A stretch of DNA of 64,000 nt from Chamaecyparis obtusa (Eukaryota > Streptophyta > Pinopsida > Cupressales > Cupressaceae): NCBI GenBank assembly GCA_027943335.1, contig BSBK01009254.1, positions 543,659 through 607,658 on the forward strand, in the 5' to 3' direction. Position numbers and translations under genes: made by a program. Position 1 is the stretch's first letter. Every line of letters starts with the position of its first letter. The notes below the pieces were generated by a model. That model worked only from the letters and a program-made list of their open reading frames with translations, did no database searches and had not been told where the DNA came from. Below are positions 47,229 to 59,763 of the stretch, one piece after another.

Positions 47229-49203
47229 CTACCTTTGTGAATCATTTTAGTTTAGTTTTTATGCTTTCAATAAGTGCTTCTGCACACTTAGTTAGTGTTT
47301 TGGTATTCCCTAAGTGTTGTTCCAAAATGTGTTTTCCTAGTTAGTGTTCTAATTTTGGCATCCATAAGGTTTCAAGCTCTACTATCAAATGAAGTCGCTA
47401 TAATATACTGCTTGGCTATTGATTCATCTTTTTCTCAAGCAATTTTACCTACATATCTTTTTGTAGAGAGTTTCCTTTCTCTTCAAAAAGATACATACCC
47501 AAAATGGCTTGATTAAAAGGTAAACCAACATCTATTGCATTGTTGTTTCTAGTTATGTTTCACTACTTTGTTATTTTAAAACCAGATAATATATTATACT
47601 TGGACCCATGTGATTTCTATAATATATAATGATGTATTTTGTCTTCTCACCACTACATATCATAAAATCCAAGTGAGTTCAAGTGTAAAAAAAATGCCCA
47701 ATTTTCAAAAGAAACTAATTGACTTAGCCCAATGGATGCTTTTAAGGCTACTGGTTATATTTCTAGTAGGCAGACACCCATCAAAGGTCACTAGAAATGT
47801 TACATGATTTTTACCCTATAGGCTCAATCAGGTAGAGCCTTTTCTTGCTAAAGAGAGGTACATTCAAAATTGGTCTCATTATGTACTTTGTCAAGAAATG
47901 CAGTTACATTCATTTCTTTATGTGTATAAGTATCACATTTTATGAAGGAAAGAGAACAAATAGAACTAAATCATACATCATTAAACTCTTTTCTTAAAAT
48001 GTAAATATTTACTCATTAAAGTACAAGATTGCTTCACACAAGCTGTGAAACTAGCTAAAGATATATTCAGCTTTTGAATTTAAAACAAGAATACATATGT
48101 GTGAAGATGAAAATGCATAAAATAAGGGTAGGGCCAGGCATTGCCTAAATGACTGTGGTTTTTTTTATTTCCCTGATCACTTACACTTGTACTTTCTTGT
48201 TGCTCTCGCATTCCCACTTTCCAATACCAAATTCTAAAAATGACAACATCAAGGGGTTAGATCCAATGGATCTAAGCAATGAATAATTCTACCTCACTAT
48301 TATACCCCCCACATGCATCCATGCTTCAAATTCCAAACCCAAATTTATTTCTAACTAGTTTATTTCTTATGCAACAATCGTGTATGTCAGTGACATGTGG
48401 ATGTAATTGGGCTCCCACAAGGGTTTGATCTCAACATGTCATTGAGAGACAAGATCCATATGAGGTCAATGTATATTAAGAAAAATAAAAGGGGCATATA
48501 TCTTGTAGGTGAAACCTTTTATTTCAACAAGAGTATCATCATCAAAGGTTGATATTGGATCAAAAATTATGATCAACATGATCAGGTATCATGTTGTAAG
48601 ATGAAGAAGGTCCAAAAGATCTTGTAATAAAATCTTCTGGAACTTCAACAACTCAAGTATGGTATCTTGACCACTACAAGGGTATTCATACAAATAACTG
48701 TTTAAGGGAGATATCATCGAATATGAAACCTTAAAGTATTGGTTAGTGTCACTATAAGAACAATAAGAGATATATTCCAATATAGTAGATGTAATGTGAA
48801 AATCAAGCAAGATTCTTGAAAATGTAGTCTTTTCTCAAAAAATAACAAAAATCATGCTACAGGAAGATGCAATGGTGTTGTTGAAAGTTTAAATATTGCT
48901 ACAAGAATAAGGTATTACTCTTCGATTTGCTACTGGTTCTCCTCATAGTCTATAGGTCTTAGGTACCCGTGCAAGAATAAGTGCAAGTGTAAGTTAAAAG
49001 CATGGATTCTTGTATAGGTATCAAAAGACCTATAATGTATGGAAAGTTGGAATTCATAAGGACTAGAGGGTACTAGTCAACCTCGTCGGGGTGCTGCAAA
49101 GAAAAATAATGAAACATCTAAGCATTAAAATCAGCAATCATGAAGATGAAGTCATTTTCATGTATGGAAGAATTAAAAAGATGGAGAAGAAGTTTTGAAT
49201 GTA
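47229..49203. other. E6 3' non-coding region and LTR start
   Basis: About 2 kb without coding signal. The 3' LTR must begin somewhere here, but the 5' copy of that part is missing, so the edge cannot be placed; AAAATAAAAGGGGC (about 48480) is the only weak PPT candidate. Confidence 0.45.
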
Positions 49204-52088
49204 AGAGACCTACATTAGTTTGCAACTACATGGGATGCAATAATATGTCTGGTTTGAGTTCATAAAGAGAAATGGGATCAAGTAGTACAAGCAAAGAAAC
49301 TTTTATTATTTTTGGAGCTACAAGAACTATGCTTTTCATATAATGATCAAGGGTGGATCAAAATAAAGAAATAGATTCAGAGTTTATTTCTATTCAGCAT
49401 ACATGAATTAGAAAAGAGAAAATAAACTAAAGGGTAACCTCTTAGTTGCTGGCAAAACAGACGATATGCTACAAACTTTACTTTCATAAATATTAATTTC
49501 AACATTAATAAGATGATGCTTGGTAATCAAGGAAAAATTAATCAATGATGTTATGGAACATCATCAAATTCTACAGACATGTACAACTAATGAAAAATCT
49601 CTATCAAAAGGAAAAAGTTATAGATGTAGGGTTAGACCCTCCAATTTTACCTCAGTGCTTTCAAAAAAGATGTTAAAAATTAAACAAAGTAATCAATGAA
49701 ATGGTGAAGATCACCCCGAACATGCAAAATTCCCAAATATCTATGTCAAATGCCAATAAAGCCATTAATGTAAAAGTGCATATACATAAGCCACAAGATT
49801 AAAAAAAAGAAGACATGCTTTCAGCAAATTGAGGGATTATGGTTCATACATCTAATAGTGGTATTGAACATTTAATTCATGAATGTATGTGATGTGGATT
49901 TTGATAGAAAAGTATGTGTATTAGCTACAAGAAGCAAAGAATGCAGTTACTTTATAAAATGAAAGGGATTGACCATCATTCAACAATAAAAACCTGTGTT
50001 GACCTGTGAGGGAAAACCCTTCTTGAGCACAGGGTCTACATGAAAAATGTTTAGAATTTTCATACCAAAAGGAGCTAAACCTCATGTCTTACAAGCTACA
50101 ATGAAAAAAATGCATAACACTAAAACCATATTTTATTTCAAGGAGATAACTCATGGCTTTTCATCTTTCCATGATAGTATTTTAACAAAGGTTTCAAAGC
50201 ACAGAGTTTTCATCTCACACTCACATCATACTGATTATAAAAGAAATATATCTTTACTTTTTGTATTTATAGCCTATATGGAAAACCTTAGTCGAGCCCA
50301 GGAAAATGGAACAAAGTTTCAATGACAAAGTCAAGAAAGAGTTTCTAAGACCAAAGAAAGGTGAGTCACAGAACCTCATAGATTCTTGAAGCAAACCCTC
50401 AGCTGCCACAAGAGAAGCAATAACAGTCGTGGCCCAAAACATGCTAGCTCAAAACTGAAATGAAGACTCATGACCAAGAACAATAATAAACTGGAGAGTC
50501 ATAACATGTTCAGATCAAGTGAAAATCCCAAGCATTCACAACAGGTGAAATGGAAACAAAATTCAGCAATGCTTATCAAGCATAGAAGCCGCAACAGAGA
50601 AACAAAAAATATTTAAATAGGATCAGAGATCATGACTTACAAAATTTGTGTGCTATTTTCTCTTTCCATATACACATCAAAGATGTAGGAAATGAATTCC
50701 TAGGATTCTTGACAAATGCACAAGAGGGAAAAAGAACTTCAAGATACCTGTAAGCCTGCAATGAAATAGTCACATAGTGCTTCAAAACCTCTCAGGAAGC
50801 CTTGACAAATTCCTAAAACCCTAGAAGGGGCAACGTTGCTTGGTCCCCAAAAATTCCAAAGGAAGTTGTAAAATGAGAAGAAAGGTTAGGGTTTTGTTCC
50901 CTTAAGGAGGGTTGGTGTTTTGGAAATTTTTGCCTTTTTATTTTTGTTAAGTTTTTCAAATTCTTTCTGTGAAGTTATATATCAATGTGTTATAAATAGT
51001 ATTAAATTTGGACTTCTTACTAATATTTTAAAAGTTCCTTACTTTTAAAATATTAATATAAAGTGTAAATTATTATTATTATTTTCTTTTGCATAGATAT
51101 ATTTTGTAATTAATATTTTATCATATGGTGTTCTATAAATCATGTGAATAAAGTATTAAATTTTCTAAATGCAAGGAAAGAATTACAAAGGAAAAGGTAA
51201 ATAGGCACATGTGTGTTTGAATAAGTCTCATGGAGAGATAAATATGTATTGATGATCTTGTGGACTTCTTAGAAGTTGGAATCAGTTTGGAGACATAAGG
51301 AGTGGATATAGGGAGGTTGGGGAAGATTTAGGAGGAGGCTGTTTTGACTTCTCTAAGGTAATTGATGGGTCATTTATGAGCTTTTTGAGTGTTTCATAGA
51401 TGTTTTTGATGAGGTGTTTAGTCCTTTATGGGTTAAAGTGACTTTTTCCACCATAAGGACATATTTTTAGTGGTCTTTTAGTTCCTCTTTTTTAGCCTAA
51501 TTCCTTGCATCTGACCCCAAGAGGTTGAGGACAGTGTGTACTTAATGAGTTTTTCTAACTCATTTTAGAGTTAGTTCTACTTCATGTATGCAGAGACTTT
51601 TAGAGACTTTCTTTTTGGAAAAGTTTTCATTTATGTGCAGTTGTAACTCATGATGTATTGAAAGCATTATTGCAGTTTGGGATAATATTACAGATCTTTT
51701 GGGGACCTATCTTGGAGTTCATTCTTTTGTGTGCAACTATTTGATTTGATGTTCCATGGTGTGATTCTCATAAAATCCTGCATTTTATGTCTCAAGTTTG
51801 CACATTTGAATGAGTTTTATTACATCTTAATAGGTTATAGTTTGCGAGCATTCAGTTAGAGTTTTTGGTTAACTGTGAAATATCATTTCCAGTTAGTTCA
51901 AAGTTCAAAACTAGTTTTTTCTCCTTTCTGTGAAATATTTATATGAAGCTATTTATGTGTCAAGTTGTGTTTTTTCCTTTCTTAGTGTTATTATCAATAT
52001 TGTATTGTATTGTTGTCCATGAAAATCATTAACATTTTGGTGTATCACTTGATAGTTTAAGTTAGTTTTCCCTCAAAGTTTTAGGTAG
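49204..52088 (+). repeat. E6 3' LTR, visible part
   Basis: Matches the 5' LTR in two blocks (49204-50150 and 51896-52088). The ~1.74 kb between is absent from the 5' copy. Alignment stops after TTTTAGGTAG at 52088, so the LTR end is lost. Confidence 0.78.
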
Positions 52089-52111
52089 GTAGATAGTAAT
52101 TCTTCTTTTCA

Positions 52112-52615
52112 TTAATGATATTTCATTTGTATCTTGAGTTTCTTTCTTTGTTCATACAAACTTATCCTTTTTAGATGACCACTCTTAGATGGCTTCGGTT
52201 TTTTTTTCACTTGTTCAATGGCCATTTGCCCAAGAGTATTGGCAACATCCATAGTTTGAGTGTTTAGATTTTTCATACCATCTGACGTTATATATTTATC
52301 CTGAAGATCATCATCAAAAGTAGACCTAGATCCTTTTTCTAGTTGAGAAGTTGAGGGAGCTTGAAATATTTTGTTGTTACATGGTTTAATGATTGTTTCT
52401 TGTGTTACAAAGCTTCTGGGAAGTGACATGTGAGTCATAATTGCCTCATATGAAGTGGTAGCCTCATCTATCCTCTCATCATATTTTCCACCTTCAAGTT
52501 TTTTACTCTTGACTTGAGCCGCTTCGTGCCCTAAATTAAGCATCGATGCAATACTTGTTTTAACTAGTTTTAAAGACTTGGACAAAACATTTTCTTGTGT
52601 ACTGAGTGCCTGCAT
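52112..52615 (-). CDS. Unassigned 167-codon open frame
   Basis: An uninterrupted minus-strand frame (MQALSTQENVLSKSLKLVKT...), rich in K, S, T and Q, with a basic tail (KKKPKPSKSGHLKR). No domain recognised. It lies right after the broken end of E6 and tail to tail with nothing obvious. Its length is unusual for this stop-rich DNA, but it may be the last part of an accessory ORF of another retroelement. A gene call is weak. Confidence 0.25.
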   Translation of the reverse strand: MQALSTQENVLSKSLKLVKTSIASMLNLGHEAAQVKSKKLEGGKYDERIDEATTSYEAIMTHMSLPRSFVTQETIIKPCNNKIFQAPSTSQLEKGSRSTFDDDLQDKYITSDGMKNLNTQTMDVANTLGQMAIEQVKKKPKPSKSGHLKRISLYEQRKKLKIQMKYH

Positions 52616-52799
52616 AAATTCAAATCTCCTTATAAAAATATGCTTCCTTTATAAATCTTATGGAGACTTGAAACTACTTGCGCAACAACATTTATGATGT
52701 TGGTCTTGACTGTTGACTAGTGTTAATTTTTCAGACCATCCGTGACACTTTTTCTGTGGTGTGCAAGCTTAACAGTTGTCTCACAACTTATCGTTTATT

Positions 52800-52807
52800 T
52801 ATATAAA
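52800..52807 (+). promoter_or_regulatory. TATA box of lectin-kinase pseudogene
   Basis: TATATAAA, 45 bp before the ATG at 52852; normal spacing for a plant gene with a short leader. Confidence 0.6.
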
Positions 52808-52851
52808 GTGTTTATGTGGCTCAATTTTATTCTAAATAAAAATTGTAAACC

Positions 52852-54440
52852 ATGTTTGTGCGTGTCCTAGTGATCCTCCTGCTACATGCATGTCTTCCAG
52901 CACAAGCCCAAATAAGTTTCTTCTTCAACAAATTCAATGCCACCACTCTTTATCATATCGGAGAAACTTCAATCTGCTCCGATGCCATCTGCCTCACAAA
53001 TCAGTCCCAACACATCTTTGGCCGCACTGTATATAATATGCTTGTACGTATGAAATCTTGTGGATTGGATAAATCAGTCTCATCATTCAGCACCACCTTC
53101 GTATTCGCCATACTCCCTTATTCTTCTGATCCTTTATGCAGCAGGCAGGGCATGGCCTTTATCATAACGCTCACCAAGTCTTGGGTGAAAGCTTCACCAC
53201 CTTCAATATTCAGTTTGTTCAATCTCTCCACCACTGGGGACCAGTCCAATCATTTGTTTGCCATTGAGTTTGATACATAGGAAAGCTCGTTGTTTGAAGA
53301 CATCGACAACAATCATGTGGCTGTGGATCTCAACGATATCAAGTCTGTAAAGTCAGAGCCTACGGGATACTAGATTGGCAACCATTTCCATCAACTAAAT
53401 CTCAAGAGCGGACAAAATTATCAAGATTGGATTGAGTACGAGGATACCGAACAACAACTGAATGTTACAATAGTAGAAGCTGGCTCATTTCGAGCCAAGA
53501 AGCCTCTTTTATCTCTCAAAATTACGACCTTGTCCAACATTTTCGAAGAAGACATGTATGTAGGTTTCTCTGCAGATACTTCAACCGATGTTGAAGACCA
53601 CTGTGTTCTCTCTTGGAGATTCAACACAAATGGATCTACGCCTGAGCTTGATATATCTCATATTCACTCTCTTACTATATGCAAGAATTCCAACATTCGA
53701 TTTATAGCTACTATAACTACAAATCTGGCACTTGTCTTGTTGCTTCTGGTTGCAACGTGATTTTTTTGGTGGAAGAGAAATAAGTACAGAGAATAAGTTA
53801 TAGAAGAATGGGAGATGGAGTATTGGCCTCACAGATTTGACTACAAAGACTTATATATTGTAACCAAGGGCTTCCGAGAAGATCAAATTTTGGGCTTTGG
53901 AGGTTTCAGCTAGATGTACAAAGGAGGTCTTCCTTCTACTGGATAGGAAGTTGTTGTAAAATCTATCATTAGAGAGAGAACTGATTCTCTCAAGGAATTC
54001 ATAGAAGAGATTTCACGTCTTGGGAATTTTCAACACCAAAATTTGGTGCAAATCAGAGGCTATTGCAGGAGGGGTGCAAAGTTTTTCATATTGTATGACT
54101 TCATGCCAAATAGAATCCTAGACAATATGATATTTGACAAGACTAAGAGCATGCTGGCGTGGGCTCAGAGGTACAAAATTTTGAGAGAGGTGGTCAAAGG
54201 ATTATTGTATCTTCACGAAGAGTGGGAGCAGGTGGTGGAGCACAGAGATATCAAATCTAGCAACGTTTTGTTGGATTCTGAACTTAATGGGAAGCTGGGG
54301 GATTTCGGGCTTTCTCATCTGTATGATCACATGGGAGAAGCACAAACTACTCGTGTGGTGGGTACACTTGGGTACATCACACCAGAACTCCTAAATACAG
54401 AAAAGGTTGATCACAACGTAGATGTGTTCATAGGATTCAG
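52852..54440 (+). pseudogene. L-type lectin receptor-like kinase pseudogene, truncated
   Basis: All in one frame from ATG 52852. Signal peptide MFVRVLVILLLHACLPAQAQ, then a legume-lectin domain (ISFFFNKFNATTL, STTFVFAIL, HLFAIEFDT, NHVAVDLNDI, VGFSADTS), a transmembrane segment (residues about 281-302, IATITTNLALVLLLLVAT) and a kinase domain: glycine loop LGFGGFS, lysine in VVVKSI, HRDIKSSNVLL (about 54241), DFGLSHLYD (about 54301), GTLGYITPELL. Homology stops at NVDVF (about 54436), in subdomain IX, so roughly 200 C-terminal residues are missing. Stops at 53278, 53371, 53758, 53794, 53912 and 53944. Such receptors sit in the plasma membrane and sense extracellular signals; this copy cannot work. 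Confidence 0.92.
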
Positions 54441-57400
54441 TACTTCAAAGGTAGGCTTAGATTCAGAAGAAGTTATAAGTCCAACTTCTCCACTAAAACA
54501 CATTCAACCACTAAAACACAATCTACTGTTATTGTATAACAGTCGGACCTTATCTTCATTCAAATAGGGATAGGCCAATGTACTATACATAAAGGACAAA
54601 TGGATATGAATCTTTAGGTTTCCCTTGCAACTTTCCCATTCCTTACAAATCCTAGGTCTTCATTAGGCAACCATCATTCCACCAAAAGTACTCTGATTAC
54701 GTTGTCATAGTATGCAGACAGTTTTGACTGTGAATTTATAATCAGTAGACATAAGACTATGAATGAACTTTGTTATGCACTTAAATCGATTAAACTATGT
54801 TTGGCACCCCTTTGCTTCAATCTTTACCATGTTTGGACTTTTAAAACTTATTAACTTGAGATCAATGTATTCAATCATTCCACTGTCACTATTCTGAACA
54901 TCAATCATTTTAAAAAAAATGCAAGAAATAAATAATTAAATCATTTGATAATAATATAGTATGATACTTCATCATTGATAAATGTCAAATGCCAAAGAAA
55001 AATATTAAATGTCAATTGATAGTTCAAAAATATTCAAATAAGCCATATTATATGTCTATGTTCAGGACTCCAATGAAAATCAGAAAATCAAATTACAATT
55101 ACAAAATCAAAATTTAGCTCATGATTCATCATTCATAATCATAAGGATTATAAAAAAACATCTTCGTGGATAAAAATAATAATAAGAAAGTCTTATTAAC
55201 ACATGTTTTAAATGAAATTTTTCATTTTTTAAATTTTTTTGCAGTTTTTTTTTGCTTTGTGCATCCAGATGTGCTCGGATGCGCAAGGGGGCACTTTTTC
55301 TCCCTATGGGCGTGCTGTGATGTGCACCATGTGCACACCGAGGTGCTTTCCACACTAGGATCCACACCGATAAGCATCCCACACCACATCTTGACCTTCC
55401 AGCAGCACACCCCGTAACTAAGATGCCCACACTAAACTAATATATGACCCTAGAGCAGATCGTACCAAGATCTAGAAGTTAACAAAGATAAACCAGTAAC
55501 ATGGTACTCTGACTTAGCCGCTATAGTAGGTGTACAATGACAAAATGTTTCAGAGATTAATGGTAGTAATAAGAAGGCAGAGGAACAATATTTTGATAGA
55601 GGAAAGTAGAGTTCCAAGGAGACGGAAATAGTGAAAATCACATTTTGAAAGTACTAATTCATGAAATCAGGAAGATAAGGATCTAAACAGTGATTTATGT
55701 GATACAAAAGTGGTGATAGTTAATGCAATGACAGTCATGTCTAAGGTCACAAGCAATTAAATAGACAATATTTTGATAGTTTAAAATAATAATATGAATG
55801 TGATATGTAAGAATGTAATGTAGTTATTCAGGAGGATTTTGGAGTAGTGCTCAAGGAGTCACTATTATAGGATGAAGAGGAGACGTTATGAACTATAGGA
55901 GTTGGAGGAAGATATTGAGAGTAGAATCAGTGATATAACATGCCATATTGAAGCTGGTAATATTTGTGTATCCCGTAGCTGAAACTCTAATGGTGTGCAT
56001 GTAATCCAAGTGGGTATGGAGGAGCTTGAACTTTATTCAATTAATAAGACATATAACAACACAAATATGGTTTTGAATTGTAACCATCTATATATTGCAT
56101 GTGCACATTGTTTTGCATGCAAATCAAAATTTGGTGTTCAACCATCTTCCACATCTAGACAATAAATTATGTCGACAACTAGCCACATCCTATAGTAGTA
56201 ACATGTTATTCATCTGAGAACATAATCAAAAGATTATAAAATTGGATGACACATGAACTCTTAAAAAGTACTTATGTATTTTTTAGCTTGTATATAATAT
56301 TTTTCTTGAGCCTAGTATTATGCATATAGGTCAGCATTTGTCACTCTTTGAAATATAACAAATCATACAAATCGAAACAAAATTTCATGACCTCAACATG
56401 GATAGCTCCTAAAATAAATTGGGAAGATAAAACATAGAATATGCAATACTAGAAATAATCTAAAGCAATATAAGCTCACAAGTAATATAACTTTTGATGA
56501 GTATGATGAGTTTTCAAGATTGTGTATGCTAATTATAAGGGGAAGTTAAGTTTGATGAGTATGATGTAGGCTATATGGTAATGTGAGATCTGCAGAACAA
56601 AACTAGGTCAAGGATTTGGTGAGGAGACGCTTCCTTTGATCTTATAATATTAAAGTTGCAATGTTTTGTCATTGGTCCTTTGATCTTGTAATACTAAAGT
56701 TGCATTGTCATTGGTCCTCAAGCATCTATCACTTTGACATTTCTTTCTCCATCTTTATACATTATATTACCATGCATCTCCATTCTTTGTCTTCCCATGT
56801 ATTCACTTATTCATCTTTGTTCAATTTATTTTTTGTCTATCTTTTCTTTCACCATATTGCCACACTTAGTAGAAATGTCTAGTCTTTACCAAATGTCATT
56901 TCATTGCATTATAACAATGACTATTTCATGATATTTTATTTCCATGGAGGTTTAATACCATTGCATCTTGGTCTTCTCACCATCTTGTAGTCTGCTCCAC
57001 CATGAATAACACTGCTTTCTTTTCACTATGTAAAACATTATGATGATATGTATTATCATTTCACTAATTTTTGGATTTAAAATTCATCATCATTTCTTCA
57101 CATGTTGTTCTTGCATTCTTTACATATTCAATCATTGTCTTGATGCATTTATACAAATCAAATTTTTTGAAAACTTTATGACAAGGGATGGGGATGTCAC
57201 TTTTGTCTCTTTGTAGCAAGACTACCTCTATAACTCTTAATGATTTTCATGGATAATTGCTAAGTCAAATATTTTCTAGACGAGAAAGTGTTGTTAAGAT
57301 TTTTGATTTTCAGATTCTTAGTACATTACTTATATCAGATGTATTTGTTGTCCCATAACAGTGGATTCCCTTTATTAAGCTGTTTGGATTTGTCATTGTC

Positions 57401-57660
57401 ATCAATGTTTCTAGACCATTTCCTCATGTCTGCATTGTTATTTTTCCTTCACAATAATCATTTGATTTTAAACTTAATATATGGAGACATCTAATGTATT
57501 TCACTAATCACAAAAACATTCTTGTTATGGTTTTGAATGTCCTCACTATTTATTGCATTGAAATTAGTTTTGGATCTTTCTTAATGATATCAAATTTCCA
57601 TAATTCATAGTGAATTAATACAAACTGTTTATTAAGTAAATTGTGTGGAGATTTGTTTCA
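54441..57660. other. Intergenic DNA, no gene
   Basis: AT-rich. 55255-55425 is a locally GC-richer block with GTGCAC/GTGC words. At about 56636-56715 a ~42-bp segment (TTGATCTT.TAATA.TAAAGTTGCA) is tandemly duplicated. The plus strand at 56640-57500 is rich in CATTT/TCATT words. No supported coding region. Confidence 0.4.
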
Positions 57661-57792
57661 TCAATGTTTCGGATCACACTCCTGATCTATCATCAAGATG
57701 ATAACTGAGAGGTCAAGGAGACAGAAACAATCTTTTTGAACTTTCAGTTATCATCTTGATGATGGATCATAGAGTGTGATAAGAAATGTCAA
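57661..57792. repeat. Fold-back (MITE-like) inverted repeat
   Basis: Left arm 57672-57708 (GATCACACTCCTGATCTATC...) pairs with right arm 57744-57780 (TCAGTTATCATCTTGATGATGG...) over about 37 bp with a few mismatches; loop of 35 nt. Weaker pairing extends outward (TCAATGTTTC and GAAATGTCAATGA). The right arm and its flank recur in E1 at 1440-1560. Confidence 0.85.
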
Positions 57793-58255
57793 TGAAAAAA
57801 ATTTCTACACAATCTAATCCAGAAACATCTTGCTTCAGTTCTTTTTTTTCTTCTAATTTATGTTGCTTGTGTGTGGCGACCACATCATCTTTCACAATGA
57901 TTCTCACAACATTTGGAATGTTGTACACCCCATTTTGTTGCTACATTTGTACTCCAATACCAGATCTTCCTACATGCTCCAAATTGATCTTGAAGTTATA
58001 CTTCTATTCACTTTTTCCATTTAGGATTTTATTTTCTGCCCAAATTATGATCATCGAGCTCCATTAGACCTTGTTATTTAGTCATTCTTTCCTCATTCCA
58101 ATAATAGTATGGCTTATGCATTATAATTTTCATGTTATCCAATTTACCCTGCCCCCATCTCTTAGAAACTATAGTTTACAAGATGTTAGATTTATTTTCC
58201 AATGACATGCCTATACAGACATTAAAATGGCTATTGATAAGATATCTATTTGAAT

Positions 58256-58314
58256 TTATTAATTAAATTAAAAATGAGTACATTTACTGTACTAATTTTT
58301 AATTTAATTAATAA
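58256..58314. repeat. Perfect-type hairpin, 26-bp stem
   Basis: 58256-58281 and 58289-58314 are inverted copies (TTATTAATTAAATTAAAAAT...GTAC) with one mismatch and a 7-nt loop. AT-rich; could extrude or mark a small fold-back element. Confidence 0.85.
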
Positions 58315-58687
58315 TTAATAAGAAAATTGTAAATTTTAGGGACCAGATTAGCGCAAGCAATTTTGCTTCATAAATGCATAATCTAAACTCACTCAGATCT
58401 AGTAACGGCAGAAAACTGTCAAAATATTTATGAAGGCAAGATCACATGTTTTAGAACAATATTCACTTGACCTTTACAGGCTCTGATTGTGGTCTTGCAC
58501 ACATTGATTTTTTGATTTTTTTTTCATTTTTATTAAGATGGTATAAATAAAAGTTGGTAAGAGGAGGAAATGCCAGTAGAAAATTCTGCAAACAGAAGTA
58601 ACTAGTTTGGAATTAAAAACATATAGACAAAAAATGTGTAAGAATTAAAACATACTGACAGAAACATGTAAGAATGAAATTCTATTT

Positions 58688-58848
58688 GTTATGGGATGAA
58701 AAATGATAACTTGTAAGAAAAATCTGTGATATGGGATGAAAAATAAAATCATTTAAGAAATCTCTGTGATATGGGATGAAAACTAAAAACATGTAAGAAA
58801 AGCCTCAGAGATAGTGGATGAAAAATAAAAACTTGTAAGAAAAATGAT
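58688..58848 (+). repeat. Tandem repeat, 40-bp unit, 4 copies
   Basis: Units starting at 58688, 58728, 58768 and 58810, each GATATGGGATGAAAAATAAA + A.C.TGTAAGAAAAATCTGT with small changes. Degenerate copies of the TGTAAGAA part continue to the left to about 58630. Confidence 0.85.
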
Positions 58849-59423
58849 ATCTTGTCTTCTTATTTTGGTTGTGTTAATGGGTTATGTTGTATTTAGGCCT
58901 ACACTTAATGGGCTTGCCTCAATGGTGACTCTTCTTGGTGCAACATATTTCATGGTTTCTGAATTGGTTGATGTGGTGAAGAATGTTGGTATAATTGTTG
59001 GGGTGAACCTTGTGGCTTGTTTGGCATGTGATGGCAGTACCCATTGTTATTTCAGACTTGCCAACATTACATTGGCCATCCAAAGTTGATTCCACACTTG
59101 CCACTACACATTCCAACTCTTATTCTCAAGGTATTTATCATTAATTCTTAGTTCAGTGATATTTCATGCAAGTTGGAGTTGAATGTGAAGTTGCATGAGT
59201 GTTTGTTATTGCCCAAACTTTATATCAACACTTTAAACATATATTAGCTCCTTATGATATCTTATTTCATTATTGGCAAGTTTATGTTGATGCTTTCATA
59301 CTAGTAAAAAGAAAAATCTATGAGATTATTACACGTTACAAGTTCTCAGATTTGAAAAATGTTTCAAATTACCAAGTGTTGAACATCTTCGAAGGCAATT
59401 AGGGCTTGAAAAAAATTGATTGA

Positions 59424-59745
59424 ATTCACCAAGATGATTTGGTTGTTAAGGCTTCATATTTCTTTAAAGACATTGATTTTTTAGATAAATTGTTTAATAT
59501 AATGTGTCAAAGAAATGTAGTCTCATGGATTGCAATAATTATGGGATACACACAAAATGCATTCATTGAAAAGGATTTGGAAACTTTCATACAAATGTAA
59601 TTGGAAGATGTAAAGCCATATTCCACAACCTTGGCTAGAATCTTCCCTATCTACACCAAAATGGAGTTTTGGAAGAGGGTGTGGACATCCATCAAAACAT
59701 AAAGGATAAAGAAATTTTATCAAATATTGTAGTAAAGAAGTGACT
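59424..59745 (+). pseudogene. PPR protein gene fragment
   Basis: Translation from 59424 gives IHQDDLVVKASYFFKDID, LDKLFNIMCQRNVVSWIAII, MGYTQNAFIEKDLETFIQM, stop, LEDVKPYSTTLARIFPIY and, after a frameshift, GVDIHQNI. This is the familiar order of plant PLS-type pentatricopeptide proteins (RNVVSW..MI.GY.QNG....AL..F.QM...GVKP...T). Such proteins bind organelle RNA. Only about three repeats remain, with TAA at 59598 and a frameshift near 59675. No flanking repeats could be read. Confidence 0.85.
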
Positions 59746-59763
59746 ATTCATAGTGAAGGGCTA

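Larger units (their letters stand above)
39592..52088 (+). mobile_element. E6: Ty3/gypsy element, Tat-like, with extra RNase H
   Basis: 5' LTR part 39592-40912, gag, protease, extra RNase H, RT, RNase H, integrase (to 47228), long 3' non-coding region and 3' LTR part (49204-52088). PR-RT-RH-INT order is gypsy. The extra RNase H and the long non-coding tail fit the Tat lineage. The left edge is cut by E3, the right edge lacks about 142 bp of LTR compared with the 5' copy. Dense with stops; old. Confidence 0.85.

Noticed and set aside
55119..55430. 103-codon minus-strand frame in the GC-richer block
   Set aside because: Peptide is Cys/Arg/His-rich without a spacing pattern; the open frame follows from local composition.
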